Shown: positions 1 to 7,759 of the stretch, in pieces
How the letters are laid out: every line of letters begins with the position of its first letter
Numbering within the stretch: the stretch's first letter is position 1
From: Lachnospiraceae bacterium
Lineage (GTDB): Bacteria; Bacillota; Clostridia; Lachnospirales; Lachnospiraceae
DNA length: 64,000 nucleotides
Direction: 5' to 3'
Assembly: GCA_017612555.1 (NCBI GenBank)
Contig: JAGAFR010000053.1
Coordinates: forward strand, 1-64,000
Notes under the pieces: generated by a model
What the model was told of the DNA's origin: nothing
What the model saw: the letters and a program-made list of their open reading frames with translations, nothing else
The model's database searches: none
Made by a program: the position numbers and the translations under genes

Positions 1-1233
1 CATCCCATTATTACAGTGAAACAGCCTGTCCCTGATATACTTAAATACTTCGATCACGGTAAGGATAATGATCTCCAGCTTTGACCTTTTTCTCCCGTTC
101 TCAGTATAATGGGGGATTTTTATTGTGAATGGTCTGTAATCATCTCTTATTTCCGTGTTAAATATGATAAGTTCATCCTTTTCATCCCTGAGAGCTTCAA
201 GAAACCTGTTTATACGGTCCTCCCTCTCTGATGAAAACTCCTCCTGTTCGCGAACTATCTCTCCGTTCTTTCCTATGCTCATCCACTTCGCGTAACCATA
301 CTTTTCACAAATATATCTGCGTGTGTACTCATCTCCCAGAGTGCCGTCCTTAACCTTGAACGGCTTTCCGTTCTTCATAAGCAGGTTCTTTTTGGTAAAT
401 GTAACCTTCTTTCCGGTTTGAGTGATCTCATAGTCAAGATTCTGTTTGAGATGCCTTACTAAATCATCAAATGCCTTAAACTCTGATCCGTGCGTTTCAA
501 GAACAGAATCTATATCCGCTCGTACAATATCTTTCATCGTATGTCCATGCTTTTTCCTGATGCGCTGCTCATCATGTTCCGTGTTTTCGGGACGGTACAT
601 CGCGTGCTCCTCAAGGACGGGGAGACCGTATTTGATACTGATCTCATCATTGAGTCTCCTGATCGAACGGCGGAAAGCCTTATCAAAGTTGAGTTTATGC
701 CTGCCGTCCTCATTATAGGCGCATACTGCCATGTGGTTATGGATATGATCCGTATTAAGATGTGTTGTAACGACGACCTTATGCCCGGGAAAGGCCCTCT
801 TTGCATATTCCACACCCATCTGATGCGCGATCCTCGGATCAAGATCCACTCCCTGTTCCTTTCCGGGAAAAGACTGTATGACGTGATATGCGTCACGCTC
901 GCTTGCCTTTCCTTTATCAACGCGGCCGTACCCTCTCCGGTCTCCCTTTTTATACTCCCTGTAGCGTTCCTTATCTTCGATAAAATCATACTCATCAAGT
1001 TCACGACATTCGTTGCCGGCCCTTATGGAAGAGATCAAAACAGTTTTGACCATATTCTTTAGATCCAGCATGGTCTTGTCGTCATTCTCGGTATAATCAA
1101 GTAAGTTTCGGATGGTGACCTTATCCTTTTCATGATGATCGTCCTTGATATAATCCATGAGCTGTGCCACGCCTTTGACTCCACAGAATATCCCGTTTGC
1201 ACATTTCACGGCTATGTCCTTCTCTATTGCCAT
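1..1233 (-). CDS. Relaxase / mobilization nuclease (MobA/VirD2-like), 3' end outside window
   Basis: Open minus-strand frame of 411 codons from an ATG at 1233, still open at base 1, so the C-terminus is missing. The N-terminal part carries the PF03432-type relaxase signature: a YHVIQSF strand, then a KVVVTTHLNTD strand leading into the three-histidine metal site HIHNH at residues 163-167. Relaxases of this family nick one strand at oriT and stay covalently bound through a tyrosine near the N-terminus. The preceding gene stops one base before this ATG, so the two are translationally coupled. The adjacent integrase and hairpin-rich intergenic region support a mobilizable or conjugative element. 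A class (MobP or MobQ type) cannot be assigned without the C-terminus. Confidence 0.88.
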   Translation of the reverse strand, partial: MAIEKDIAVKCANGIFCGVKGVAQLMDYIKDDHHEKDKVTIRNLLDYTENDDKTMLDLKNMVKTVLISSIRAGNECRELDEYDFIEDKERYREYKKGDRRGYGRVDKGKASERDAYHVIQSFPGKEQGVDLDPRIAHQMGVEYAKRAFPGHKVVVTTHLNTDHIHNHMAVCAYNEDGRHKLNFDKAFRRSIRRLNDEISIKYGLPVLEEHAMYRPENTEHDEQRIRKKHGHTMKDIVRADIDSVLETHGSEFKAFDDLVRHLKQNLDYEITQTGKKVTFTKKNLLMKNGKPFKVKDGTLGDEYTRRYICEKYGYAKWMSIGKNGEIVREQEEFSSEREDRINRFLEALRDEKDELIIFNTEIRDDYRPFTIKIPHYTENGRKRSKLEIIILTVIEVFKYIRDRLFHCNNGM

Positions 1234-1234
1234 A

Positions 1235-1786
1235 TCACATTCCCGCTTTCCTGAACTTGTTATTAAACCGTCTCTTCGTATAAAAGAAATTCTTACGAAG
1301 AAGTTTCATTGTCCGTATAAGCTCGTCGGTCTTTATGATGAGTTCATGAAGATACGATCTGTTCGCGACATCTCCCTTCAGACATTCAATAAGGATCTGC
1401 ATATCCTCAATGAGTGGGATAGAATACTCAGCCCACCGATCCACTCCGGGGATATTGACTTCATTGATGACAACCTTTCCGAATCTGGCGAACCGCCTTA
1501 TCAATTCTGTCTCGGACAGCCGGGCTTCATTCGCAAAAGCCTCAAGTCGCAATGCATCTTCTCCTGAAAGTTTTATCTCCTTAACATATCCGGACGGGTC
1601 TCCTTCATAATGGACTTCCCGCAGACCGCCATCAGCCCGGTTTAATATGTCGGGATCATATGAACTGTATTTCTCTGCGCACGCTTGAACAACAACCTTA
1701 TTAAATGACGCTCCCTGTCGTTTTGCCTCGATATTCAGTACTTCGTTGATATCATCAGGGAAGACCACACTTCGTTTTACGCTCAT
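1235..1786 (-). CDS. MobC-like relaxase accessory protein (inferred)
   Basis: 183-residue soluble protein ending one base before the relaxase start. The N-terminus (SVKRSVVFPDDINEVLNIEA) resembles a ribbon-helix-helix DNA-binding segment: a short basic/hydrophobic strand followed by helices. RHH proteins encoded just upstream of relaxases typically bind oriT and recruit the relaxase; here that role is inferred from position and N-terminal look only. I chose the ATG at 1786 because AGGTGA lies five bases upstream of it. A GTG at 1795 is in frame but would place that ribosome site inside the gene. The C-terminal half is rich in Leu, Lys and Arg and not recognised. Confidence 0.6.
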   Translation of the reverse strand: MSVKRSVVFPDDINEVLNIEAKRQGASFNKVVVQACAEKYSSYDPDILNRADGGLREVHYEGDPSGYVKEIKLSGEDALRLEAFANEARLSETELIRRFARFGKVVINEVNIPGVDRWAEYSIPLIEDMQILIECLKGDVANRSYLHELIIKTDELIRTMKLLRKNFFYTKRRFNNKFRKAGM

Positions 1787-1840
1787 TCCTATCACCTGCC
1801 TTTCGATAAAGCATTTCCTCCTTACTGCGAAGCAGCCATA

Positions 1841-1918
1841 TTCCCGGCTCTGCCGGGAAGTCTTTCGGGGTTGTAGGGGCCCGCCCCTGCCAAGCAGGAA
1901 TATTCACCCTTTAGGGTG
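1841..1918. repeat. Cluster of four inverted repeats, candidate origin of transfer
   Basis: Four dyads in 78 bp: TTCCCGGC-tct-GCCGGGAA (1841-1859), AGGGGC-cc-GCCCCT (1875-1888), CCTGC-caa-GCAGG (1886-1898, overlapping the previous one) and CACCCT-tt-AGGGTG (1905-1918). All arms are perfect. Relaxase genes commonly sit beside an oriT built of such hairpins with a nick site at one flank. The oriT role is inferred from this arrangement and the position upstream of the MobC-like and relaxase genes. Confidence 0.5.
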
Positions 1919-1986
1919 GATTTTCCTTTGCTTGCTTACGATTACTCCAACCGTTCTACCTTACTAATACAGATAATGAGCGATTC

Positions 1987-2208
1987 TTAAGACATCCGAA
2001 TGTAAACAGATGCAAACAAACGCATTTTTTCCATTCGCCCGCCATCGTCCGCACTTGATCAGGCCATTTCCGGCTGATTTTCACAAAACTTGACGCATTA
2101 TGTCTTGAATCAAAATAAAAGTCCGTATGGGGTAGATAAGAGCAAAAAACAATCATGTCTGCTTGTCGAACACCGTCAGGCACAAAAATGAAAAGCGAGA
2201 TGTCTTAA
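1987..2208. repeat. Widely spaced 10-bp inverted repeat
   Basis: TTAAGACATC at 1987-1996 and its exact complement GATGTCTTAA at 2199-2208, 202 bp apart, in the non-coding half of the intergenic region. It could be a protein-binding pair near the 2271 gene or a chance match. Confidence 0.3.
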
Positions 2209-2270
2209 ATCCTGCGAATTTTTTGTATTAAGGGATTAGCAAAGGAAATACTAGAAAGGAGCGATGCGAA

Positions 2271-2675
2271 ATGCAGAAACAGTTTACCTTTACCCGGACA
2301 GATAACCTGTCCGAATACCAGAAACTGATCTATGACATGTTCGAGGTCTGGGGACACGAACGGTTCCAGCTGCTGACACTGCTGTTCCAATCCATGTTCA
2401 CGGAAGAAGAGATGCACAGACCGGAGTATGTAACATCAAAGCTCGTTGCGCTCTCCCAGCAGGGGTTTGCATCCATAAGAGCAGCCCCCTCGGCTGCTTA
2501 TCAACCGGCTCCGATAATCTCGCCTGCTCAGGCAGCAGATGCGTCGACAATTACAGAGTCCGAAACAGAGGCAGTCGCGGAAGATATCAGTATAGATCTC
2601 GGCCCGCTAAACAGCTTCAGAACCCAGATAACAAAAACCAGCTTCGAGAAAGGAGATAATCGCCATGATCAATGA
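2271..2675 (+). CDS. Small protein of unknown function upstream of ParM-like gene
   Basis: 134 residues, not recognised. AGGAG lies nine bases before the ATG. Residues 1-65 are predicted helical (RTDNLSEYQKLIYDMFEVWG, then a hydrophobic helix around FQLLTLLFQSMF). Residues 66-105 are a low-complexity Ala/Pro/Ser/Thr/Glu linker, followed by an acidic-to-basic tail. The gene overlaps the start of the actin-like gene by 11 bp, so the two are translationally coupled. A partner role for the actin-like ATPase (adaptor or regulator) is a reasonable guess, but nothing in the sequence proves it. Classical ParR adaptors are usually encoded downstream of parM, not upstream. Confidence 0.7.
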   Translation: MQKQFTFTRTDNLSEYQKLIYDMFEVWGHERFQLLTLLFQSMFTEEEMHRPEYVTSKLVALSQQGFASIRAAPSAAYQPAPIISPAQAADASTITESETEAVAEDISIDLGPLNSFRTQITKTSFEKGDNRHDQ

Positions 2676-3738
2676 AGCACGTAATGACATACAAAAGAAT
2701 ATGGAGATCGCGACGAACAGTTTCAAGATCGCGATAGATACCGGCAAAGCATTTACAAAATACTGCTATAAAGGTCCCGATGGAAAGATAAAATGCCAGA
2801 AATTCATTTCTGCCATGGGTACTGTTCCGGATAATGTCCTTAAGGCCGACAGCAACAAAACATTTTTCTGCGGAGCGCTTAAGGATAACTACTACGTCGA
2901 TATCCCGGAACTGTGTGATATCACAACAACAAGCGATAACGAAAAGAACGGATCAGGCCTTTCGACAGGTGAAAGTAATCACGACCGTGAGATAGCGATC
3001 CTCGGAATGTGCTTATCAATAGCGAAAGCCATGAAAGATCTCGGTATCTACAACACATCCGTTGATGTGGCGATCGGTTCGCCGCTTACAGAATATGAGA
3101 AGGTCACCCGGGATGAAGAGGCATATTTCAAAAGCCTCCTTCCTGTAGGACGTGCCATAAAATGCAGGTATGAAGGAACGGCTTACATGTTTACCGTAAA
3201 CAGATTCGCGATCTTTCCCGAGACACTGTCGTCGTTCATGCTCAACAACTGTACCGAGTTCGGTAATATGATCCTCGTAGACGTCGGCGGTAACAATATC
3301 CAATACATCTGCTCAACAAACGGACAGATCAGTTATGACAAGTCAAAAACCTTCACTAGCAAAGGCGGCGTAAACAATTTCGTTCGCAGGATCCGTACGC
3401 TTATGATCCAGGATCAGATCGAACCGGTCGGATCGTTCGTCGAGATATCCGCATGGCTTGCGGATACAAAATCTCTCCCCTCAAAATACGGTAACAACTG
3501 GAAAGAACGCTTCTTAAAGCTTGTCAAAGAGGAGAAGAAGGAATACTTCAGAGATATCAGTCGTATCTTTGATCCCACCGGCGGCAACTACAGAGATGAA
3601 ATGCTGCGCGGATACAAAGTGTATTACACCGGCGGAGGATCGATCCTTTTTAAGGACGAGATCAAAACAAACGGAGGAACGATATTAAACAATGGCGAAT
3701 ACGCCAATGTAATGGGATTTTTCGGGATGCTCAAGTAG
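2665..3738 (+). CDS. ParM/StbA-like actin-family ATPase
   Basis: 357 residues with the signature pattern of bacterial actin-like segregation proteins. Phosphate-1 loop IAIDTGKAFTKY lies near residue 22 with Asp25, phosphate-2 loop ILVDVGGNNIQY near residue 200, and adenosine motif YYTGGGSILFK near residue 325. Family members polymerise with ATP and push plasmid copies apart. On an integrated element such a protein could stabilise the excised circular form. AAAGGAG precedes the ATG at 2665; a second ATG twelve codons later is possible. It follows the 134-residue gene with an 11-bp overlap and precedes the integrase by 49 bp. Confidence 0.8.
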   Translation: MINEARNDIQKNMEIATNSFKIAIDTGKAFTKYCYKGPDGKIKCQKFISAMGTVPDNVLKADSNKTFFCGALKDNYYVDIPELCDITTTSDNEKNGSGLSTGESNHDREIAILGMCLSIAKAMKDLGIYNTSVDVAIGSPLTEYEKVTRDEEAYFKSLLPVGRAIKCRYEGTAYMFTVNRFAIFPETLSSFMLNNCTEFGNMILVDVGGNNIQYICSTNGQISYDKSKTFTSKGGVNNFVRRIRTLMIQDQIEPVGSFVEISAWLADTKSLPSKYGNNWKERFLKLVKEEKKEYFRDISRIFDPTGGNYRDEMLRGYKVYYTGGGSILFKDEIKTNGGTILNNGEYANVMGFFGMLK

Positions 3739-3787
3739 CCCACAGGGCCATTGACCGATCTGGACAAACCGGGAAAGGAGGAAGACT

Positions 3788-5044
3788 GTGGTGATTAATC
3801 TGCCCGATTATGATAAAATGACTCTGCGGGATGCCCGAGAGTTATATATGTACATTGAAAAAAAGCAAATACTGGATCAGTACAGTTTTCCCAAGAAACC
3901 CGGTAAGGACGGATACTTCCGTATCTATGTCGCAGACAGTACCAAAAAGTCCGGCCGCAAACAGCTCTTTGCCAAGTCTTTACATGAACTTGAAGATAAG
4001 GTGATAGATCACGAACGCGGAAAGGATGGTAAGACGAAGAAAACATTCAAGGATGTCTATGAGATAGTGCTGTCCGATAAGCTCAGATACATCAAAGATC
4101 CGGAAAAGATAATCAGCCGACAGAATACCATAAATATCTGCCGGTCAAATTATAAAAGATTCTTTGCCGGAACCGAGTTTGAGCAGATGTTCATTGATTC
4201 GATCACCAAATCCGATATCGAGGATATCGTCTGTTATAACCTGGACCGTTACACTCTGCGCGAGAAGGCTTTGAAAGAACTGAAAAGCATCCTTAAGGGT
4301 GCTTTCACTCTTGCATACGAAGAGTACTGGATCAAGGACAATGTGTATGCGCGTATTAACTTCAACAAGTTTAACGGAATGGTTGCAAACAATGTCGACA
4401 TCGAAAAGCGTGCTCACTCTACGGACGATGTAAAGCGGATTCTTGATGCGATCCACGAACATCAGAGAACGCATAAAGATTTTGTTCCTGCGTACGCACT
4501 CGAAATGCAGATACTTACCGGGGCAAGGCGCGGCGAAATACCCCCGCTCAGACGTTCTGATGTCAGGGATACGTGTCTGTCGTTTACGCGTGAGCAGCTC
4601 ACCGTCAAAGGATCCGATGGAGCACCGACTCGTTTTACGATCGTTGAACATACGAAGACATATAAGGACAGGATCTTTCCCCGTACAACATTGCTGAACG
4701 AGTTTCTGGAAAGGCTGTACGAAATGCTTGACACTTATTATCCGGAAAGCGAATACCTTTTTCCGTCCAATACTGAAAACGGAGTGATCACCAACAATGT
4801 TGTTTACCGCTTTTACAGAAGGATCTGTGATAAACTCGGGATCAGAATAAGCCGGGAAGAAACAAAGGGAACTCATTCCTTCAGAAGAAACGCCATTACG
4901 GATGTTGTCAACGCGTCGGGCGGGAATCTGATCCTTGCGGCTGCGCTGTTCGGAAATTCCCCCGAAGTAGCCAAAAGAAATTACTATACCGGCATCAACA
5001 AAGAAGAAGCTCTCAGGGTATTAAACGAAAGAAAATTTTCTTAA
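3788..5044 (+). CDS. Tyrosine site-specific integrase of the tRNA-Pro element
   Basis: 418 residues starting at GTG (AAAGGAGG six bases upstream; an adjacent GTG is equally possible). Residues 40-75 form an AP2-like arm-binding domain region, about 85-200 a SAM-like core-binding domain, and 210-418 the catalytic domain. Visible catalytic residues are Arg247 in TGARRGE, Lys290 in EHTKTYKDR, His363 and Arg366 in HSFRR, and the nucleophile Tyr399 or Tyr400 in NYYT. The usual His/Trp of the LGH box is Asn390 (FGNSPE), which is unusual. The gene ends 90 bp from the 3' end of tRNA-Pro, the standard position for an integrase next to its attachment site. Confidence 0.92.
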   Translation: MVINLPDYDKMTLRDARELYMYIEKKQILDQYSFPKKPGKDGYFRIYVADSTKKSGRKQLFAKSLHELEDKVIDHERGKDGKTKKTFKDVYEIVLSDKLRYIKDPEKIISRQNTINICRSNYKRFFAGTEFEQMFIDSITKSDIEDIVCYNLDRYTLREKALKELKSILKGAFTLAYEEYWIKDNVYARINFNKFNGMVANNVDIEKRAHSTDDVKRILDAIHEHQRTHKDFVPAYALEMQILTGARRGEIPPLRRSDVRDTCLSFTREQLTVKGSDGAPTRFTIVEHTKTYKDRIFPRTTLLNEFLERLYEMLDTYYPESEYLFPSNTENGVITNNVVYRFYRRICDKLGIRISREETKGTHSFRRNAITDVVNASGGNLILAAALFGNSPEVAKRNYYTGINKEEALRVLNERKFS

Positions 5045-5060
5045 CCAAATCTTAACCAAA
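5039..5060. repeat. Tandem 11-bp direct repeat at the end of the integrase gene
   Basis: TCTTAACCAAA occurs twice with no gap (5039-5049, 5050-5060); the first copy includes the integrase stop codon. Repeats between an integrase gene and the attachment site are often arm-type integrase or excisionase binding sites; that role is inferred from position. Confidence 0.45.
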
Positions 5061-5080
5061 AAATGTGCGGTTTTTCATCC

Positions 5081-5122
5081 AAAGAAAAATCGCAAACCCC
5101 GTAAATACGCGGGTTCGCGATT
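5081..5122 (-). terminator. Rho-independent terminator of tRNA-Pro
   Basis: Read on the minus strand, a 12-bp stem (AATCGCGAACCC pairing with GGGTTTGCGATT, one G-T wobble; 5088-5122) is followed by TTTTCTTT. It lies 12 bp beyond the tRNA 3' end, on the element side of the likely junction, so the element may supply or restore the tRNA terminator. Confidence 0.75.
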
Positions 5123-5160
5123 CAAAATGGACGTCGGGGTGACAGGATTCGAACCTGCGG
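5123..5160. other. Probable element-chromosome junction (att site) at the 3' end of tRNA-Pro
   Basis: The integrase gene faces the 3' end of the tRNA gene (base 5134), the usual geometry when an element recombines into a tRNA 3' end and its att core restores the acceptor and T-arm sequence. The exact core cannot be fixed because the other end of the element is outside the window. Confidence 0.5.
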
Positions 5161-5208
5161 CCTCCTGGTCCCAAACCAGGCGCTCTAGCCAAACTGAGCC
5201 ACACCCCG
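5134..5208 (-). tRNA. tRNA-Pro (anticodon TGG)
   Basis: 75-nt cloverleaf on the minus strand. The acceptor stem CGGGGTG (5208-5202) pairs with CACCCCG (5141-5135), with discriminator A at 5134. The anticodon arm is CCTGG-TTTGGGA-CCAGG with anticodon TGG, and the T-arm has GGTTCGAATCC. CCA is not encoded. It is the integration target of the element to its left. Confidence 0.95.
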
Positions 5209-5237
5209 TGAGAGTTACCGTCTGTAACGGCAAAGCA

Positions 5238-5267
5238 ATTATATACGAGCCGATTCCGTAATGTCAA
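5238..5267 (-). promoter_or_regulatory. Promoter of tRNA-Pro
   Basis: Minus-strand TTGACA (5267-5262), 18-bp spacer, TATAAT (5243-5238), about 30 bp upstream of the tRNA 5' end. Both boxes match consensus. The -35 box overlaps the stop codon of the yfcE-like gene. Confidence 0.8.
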
Positions 5268-5743
5268 ATAAAGCGTATCTCAAACTCCGGCTTCTTTCCG
5301 TCCTCCATGGTACCTACGATATATGTCGGTACTCTTCCATGCTGTCTGGGATATGTAAGTGAACCGGGATTGATAAGAGTTACCGGTCCTTCCTCGTGGA
5401 TAACCGGTACATGAGTATGTCCGAAGATAACGTAATCGGCATGATTTTCCGCCGCCAGATAAAACAGGGGATCGTAACCCGAGTACAGATGATATCGATG
5501 TCCGTGTGTTATGACAGCCCGGTAGTTTCCTATATCGATGACCTTGATCCGTTCCATATCGGGATCATAATCGTTGTTTCCGGCTACAACATGTAATGTG
5601 CAGTCAATCTTTTCACGGAGCCTGTCATATTCACCTTCGATATCACCGCAGTGTATCAGCATGTCAAACGGAGATTCTTTTTTAATGACACTGTACATTG
5701 TTTCATTGTATCCGTGAGTATCACTCACTATCAGGATCTTCAT
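5264..5743 (-). CDS. YfcE/MJ0936-type metallophosphoesterase
   Basis: 159 residues with every metal-binding motif of the calcineurin-like YfcE family: SDTHG (Asp8, His10), HCGDIEG, GNND, THGHRY and FGHTHVP. These enzymes hydrolyse phosphodiesters with two metal ions in the cytoplasm; physiological substrates are generally unclear. The start overlaps the end of rdgB by 4 bp (ATGA). The same rdgB-phosphoesterase pairing occurs in other Firmicutes (ysnA-ysnB in Bacillus subtilis), which supports co-transcription. Confidence 0.9.
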   Translation of the reverse strand: MKILIVSDTHGYNETMYSVIKKESPFDMLIHCGDIEGEYDRLREKIDCTLHVVAGNNDYDPDMERIKVIDIGNYRAVITHGHRYHLYSGYDPLFYLAAENHADYVIFGHTHVPVIHEEGPVTLINPGSLTYPRQHGRVPTYIVGTMEDGKKPEFEIRFI

Positions 5744-6333
5744 TTTGCTTCCTTTGCCAAAATATCACGCATCTTCCGCAGTGCCTTACCCCTGTGACTG
5801 ATCAGGTTTTTCTCCTCGGGTGGAAGTTCTGCGCTTGTGCACCCTCTCTCGGGCAGGTAAAAAATCGGGTCATATCCGAACCCGTTCTCGCCGGCTATCT
5901 CATAGGCTACGCGGCCCTCCATCGTTTCCCTTACAGTCTCCGTTGACCCATCCGGTCGAACAAGGCAGATCGCGCATACAAAACGTGCTGTCCGCTCTTC
6001 GTCGGGTACTCCTTCCATACGGCGCAGCAGTTCAGCATTCTTAACACTGTATGGAGTGTCTTCTCCCATGTACCTGCTGGAGTATATCCCGGGTTCTTTA
6101 CCAAGGTAGTCAATCTCCAGTCCGGAGTCGTCCGCAAGTGTGGGAATTCCGGACTTCTTCGCTATCGCATTTGCTTTAAGAAAAGCATTTTCCTCAAACG
6201 AAGTCCCTGTTTCCTCGACATCCTCAAAACATCCGGCATCCTTCATGGATACGATCTCAATATCCATGTCCGCCGTGATCTGTCTTATCTCGCGAAGCTT
6301 ATTCTCATTACCTGTTGCAAATATATATTTCAT
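5740..6333 (-). CDS. rdgB: XTP/dITP pyrophosphatase (RdgB/HAM1)
   Basis: 197 residues, normal family length. N-terminal FATGNENKLREI and central DDSGLEIDYLG are the HAM1 signatures for the nucleotide pocket and the metal site; GFGYDPIFYLPERG and ISHRGKALRK near the C-terminus contact the base. The enzyme removes deaminated purine nucleotides (dITP, XTP) by hydrolysis to monophosphate and pyrophosphate. It overlaps its neighbours by 4 bp on both sides, so it is the middle gene of a three-gene operon. Confidence 0.95.
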   Translation of the reverse strand: MKYIFATGNENKLREIRQITADMDIEIVSMKDAGCFEDVEETGTSFEENAFLKANAIAKKSGIPTLADDSGLEIDYLGKEPGIYSSRYMGEDTPYSVKNAELLRRMEGVPDEERTARFVCAICLVRPDGSTETVRETMEGRVAYEIAGENGFGYDPIFYLPERGCTSAELPPEEKNLISHRGKALRKMRDILAKEAK

Positions 6334-7523
6334 ACGATAGTACTCCGTCCCCGCTCAAGCGGCGCTCCGCCTGTCAAGATCTTCGATCTTGACATAGGTT
6401 TAGGCCCGTTGAAACTGTAAAAATACGTCTTCATCATTCCGTTATAGATCTTACGGTTCTTATCAGCCTTACGTCCCATGTATTTTTCAGCATCTGCATA
6501 TCCCGTTATGATAAATGCGGACCACGAATCAAGTGCCGCAAATCTTTCGGCCAGTTCCTTATATACGGTAATGACCTCATCATTGCTTCCCAGACGTTCT
6601 CCGTATGGTGGATTGGTTATGATAAAACCGTATTTTTTCGGATGCGACAACTGCGATACAGGCCTTTGTTGAAAATGTATCATCTCCGAAACACCGGCTG
6701 CTTCGGCATTTTCCCTTGCGGATCTGACCATGTCGGCATCTATGTCGTATCCCTGTATATCCAGGTGAACCGACATATCGATCATGTCATTGGCCTCATC
6801 GATCGCGCTGTACCAGGACTTGCGCGGCGCAATGTGTTCCCAGTTTTCGGCAGTAAACTCCCTGTTCATTCCCGGCGCGATCTTTGCCGCTATCATCGCC
6901 GCTTCTATAGGTATCGTCCCACACCCGCAAAACGGATCCACCAGTATCCTGTCCTGTTTCCACGGTGTCAGTGCTATAAGACCTGCCGCAAGATTTTCCG
7001 CAAGAGGCGCCGCACTTACAAGCTTCCTGTATCCGCGCTTATGAAGGGATTCACCTGTAGTGTCGAGACCTACAAGTACTCTGTCTTTTGTGATAAAAAT
7101 TCTGAGCGGAAAACTGTCTCCATCCTCGGAAAACCAATCGGTGGCATACTTTTCCTTCATACGCTCGACCATAGCTTTTTTCGTAATCGACTGAATATCC
7201 GACGGCGAAAAAAGCTTCGACTTAACGCTTGCCGCCTTCGCGACCCAGAACCTTCCGTTCTCCGGTATGTACTCCGGCCAGTCGATACTCTTGATCCCTT
7301 CAAAGAGCTCATCAAACGTCGTTGCCGTAAAGTCTCCAACAAGTAAAAGGATACGCTCCGCAGTACGCAAAAAAACATTCGATCTTGCTATGGCAGCATC
7401 GTTACCGAAAAAGATAACACGGCCGTCCATAACCTCAGAGATCTCATATCCCAACTGAGTTATTTCTTTCTTCAGCACCGACTCCATTCCGAAATGACAA
7501 GGTGCCATAAGTCTGTTTCGCAT
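6330..7523 (-). CDS. rlmL: THUMP-domain 23S rRNA (guanine-N2)-methyltransferase, YpsC/RlmL family
   Basis: 397 residues. Residues 1-155 are an N-terminal THUMP-type RNA-binding region. Residues 160-385 form the SAM-dependent methyltransferase: DPFCGCGTIPIEAA is the SAM loop and TNPPYGERLG the NPPY catalytic motif for exocyclic guanine amines. It lacks the second (RlmK) domain of the E. coli fusion, as is usual in Firmicutes. It is first in the rlmL-rdgB-yfcE operon. There is no ribosome site before the ATG and a -10 box only seven bases upstream, so the mRNA may be leaderless. Confidence 0.88.
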   Translation of the reverse strand: MRNRLMAPCHFGMESVLKKEITQLGYEISEVMDGRVIFFGNDAAIARSNVFLRTAERILLLVGDFTATTFDELFEGIKSIDWPEYIPENGRFWVAKAASVKSKLFSPSDIQSITKKAMVERMKEKYATDWFSEDGDSFPLRIFITKDRVLVGLDTTGESLHKRGYRKLVSAAPLAENLAAGLIALTPWKQDRILVDPFCGCGTIPIEAAMIAAKIAPGMNREFTAENWEHIAPRKSWYSAIDEANDMIDMSVHLDIQGYDIDADMVRSARENAEAAGVSEMIHFQQRPVSQLSHPKKYGFIITNPPYGERLGSNDEVITVYKELAERFAALDSWSAFIITGYADAEKYMGRKADKNRKIYNGMMKTYFYSFNGPKPMSRSKILTGGAPLERGRSTIV

Positions 7524-7530
7524 AGTTTAG

Positions 7531-7539
7531 ATTTTACCA
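7531..7539 (-). promoter_or_regulatory. Extended -10 promoter for the rlmL operon (leaderless start)
   Basis: Minus strand TGG-TAAAAT (7539-7531), then seven bases to the ATG at 7523. The predicted start of transcription coincides with the start codon. Confidence 0.6.
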
Positions 7540-7603
7540 CAAATCAGGGCATCCGCAAGATGTTGTGGGGCAAAAAAAGTTAGATACTATTTTCCAAAAA
7601 CGG

Positions 7604-7632
7604 TTGTTTTTTTCAGGTATTCAATATATAAT
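7604..7632 (+). promoter_or_regulatory. Promoter of the malic enzyme gene
   Basis: TTGTTT (7604-7609), 17-bp spacer, TATAAT (7627-7632). Predicted transcript start is near 7639, giving a leader of about 120 nt. Confidence 0.7.
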
Positions 7633-7638
7633 AACAAT

Positions 7639-7739
7639 CGTAAGCGAGAATCTCCCCTTCAATAGATTCTCATTTACGACCCCTTATTAATTATTTATAC
7701 TCCCCTCATCGTAGCCCGTTGGTTCCCCCTTCGGGCTAC
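7639..7739 (+). promoter_or_regulatory. Two-hairpin leader of the malic enzyme mRNA
   Basis: The first hairpin starts at the predicted transcript start: arms 7639-7653 and 7664-7678 pair at 13 of 15 positions plus one G-U, with a 10-nt loop. The second has perfect 8-bp arms GTAGCCCG (7711-7718) and CGGGCTAC (7732-7739) with a 13-nt loop, ending nine bases before the GGAGG ribosome site and followed by AATTTTA. The first may stabilise the 5' end or be a DNA operator; the second may modulate translation or act as a weak terminator. Function is not established. Confidence 0.55.
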
Positions 7740-7759
7740 AATTTTATGGAGGTAATAAA

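Larger units (their letters stand above)
1787..2270. other. Intergenic region between divergent mobilization and ParM-like genes, candidate oriT
   Basis: 484 bp without a convincing gene. The half nearest the relaxase operon (1841-1918) holds four short, near-perfect hairpins in a row. The other half is AT-richer and contains a widely spaced 10-bp inverted repeat (1987-1996 and 2199-2208). Promoters for the genes on either side must lie here, but I could not pick convincing ones. Confidence 0.6.

Noticed and set aside
446-1062. Plus-strand reading frames of 90 and 190 codons over the relaxase
   Set aside because: The minus strand encodes the relaxase with HIHNH and continuous coding; the plus frames are its shadow.
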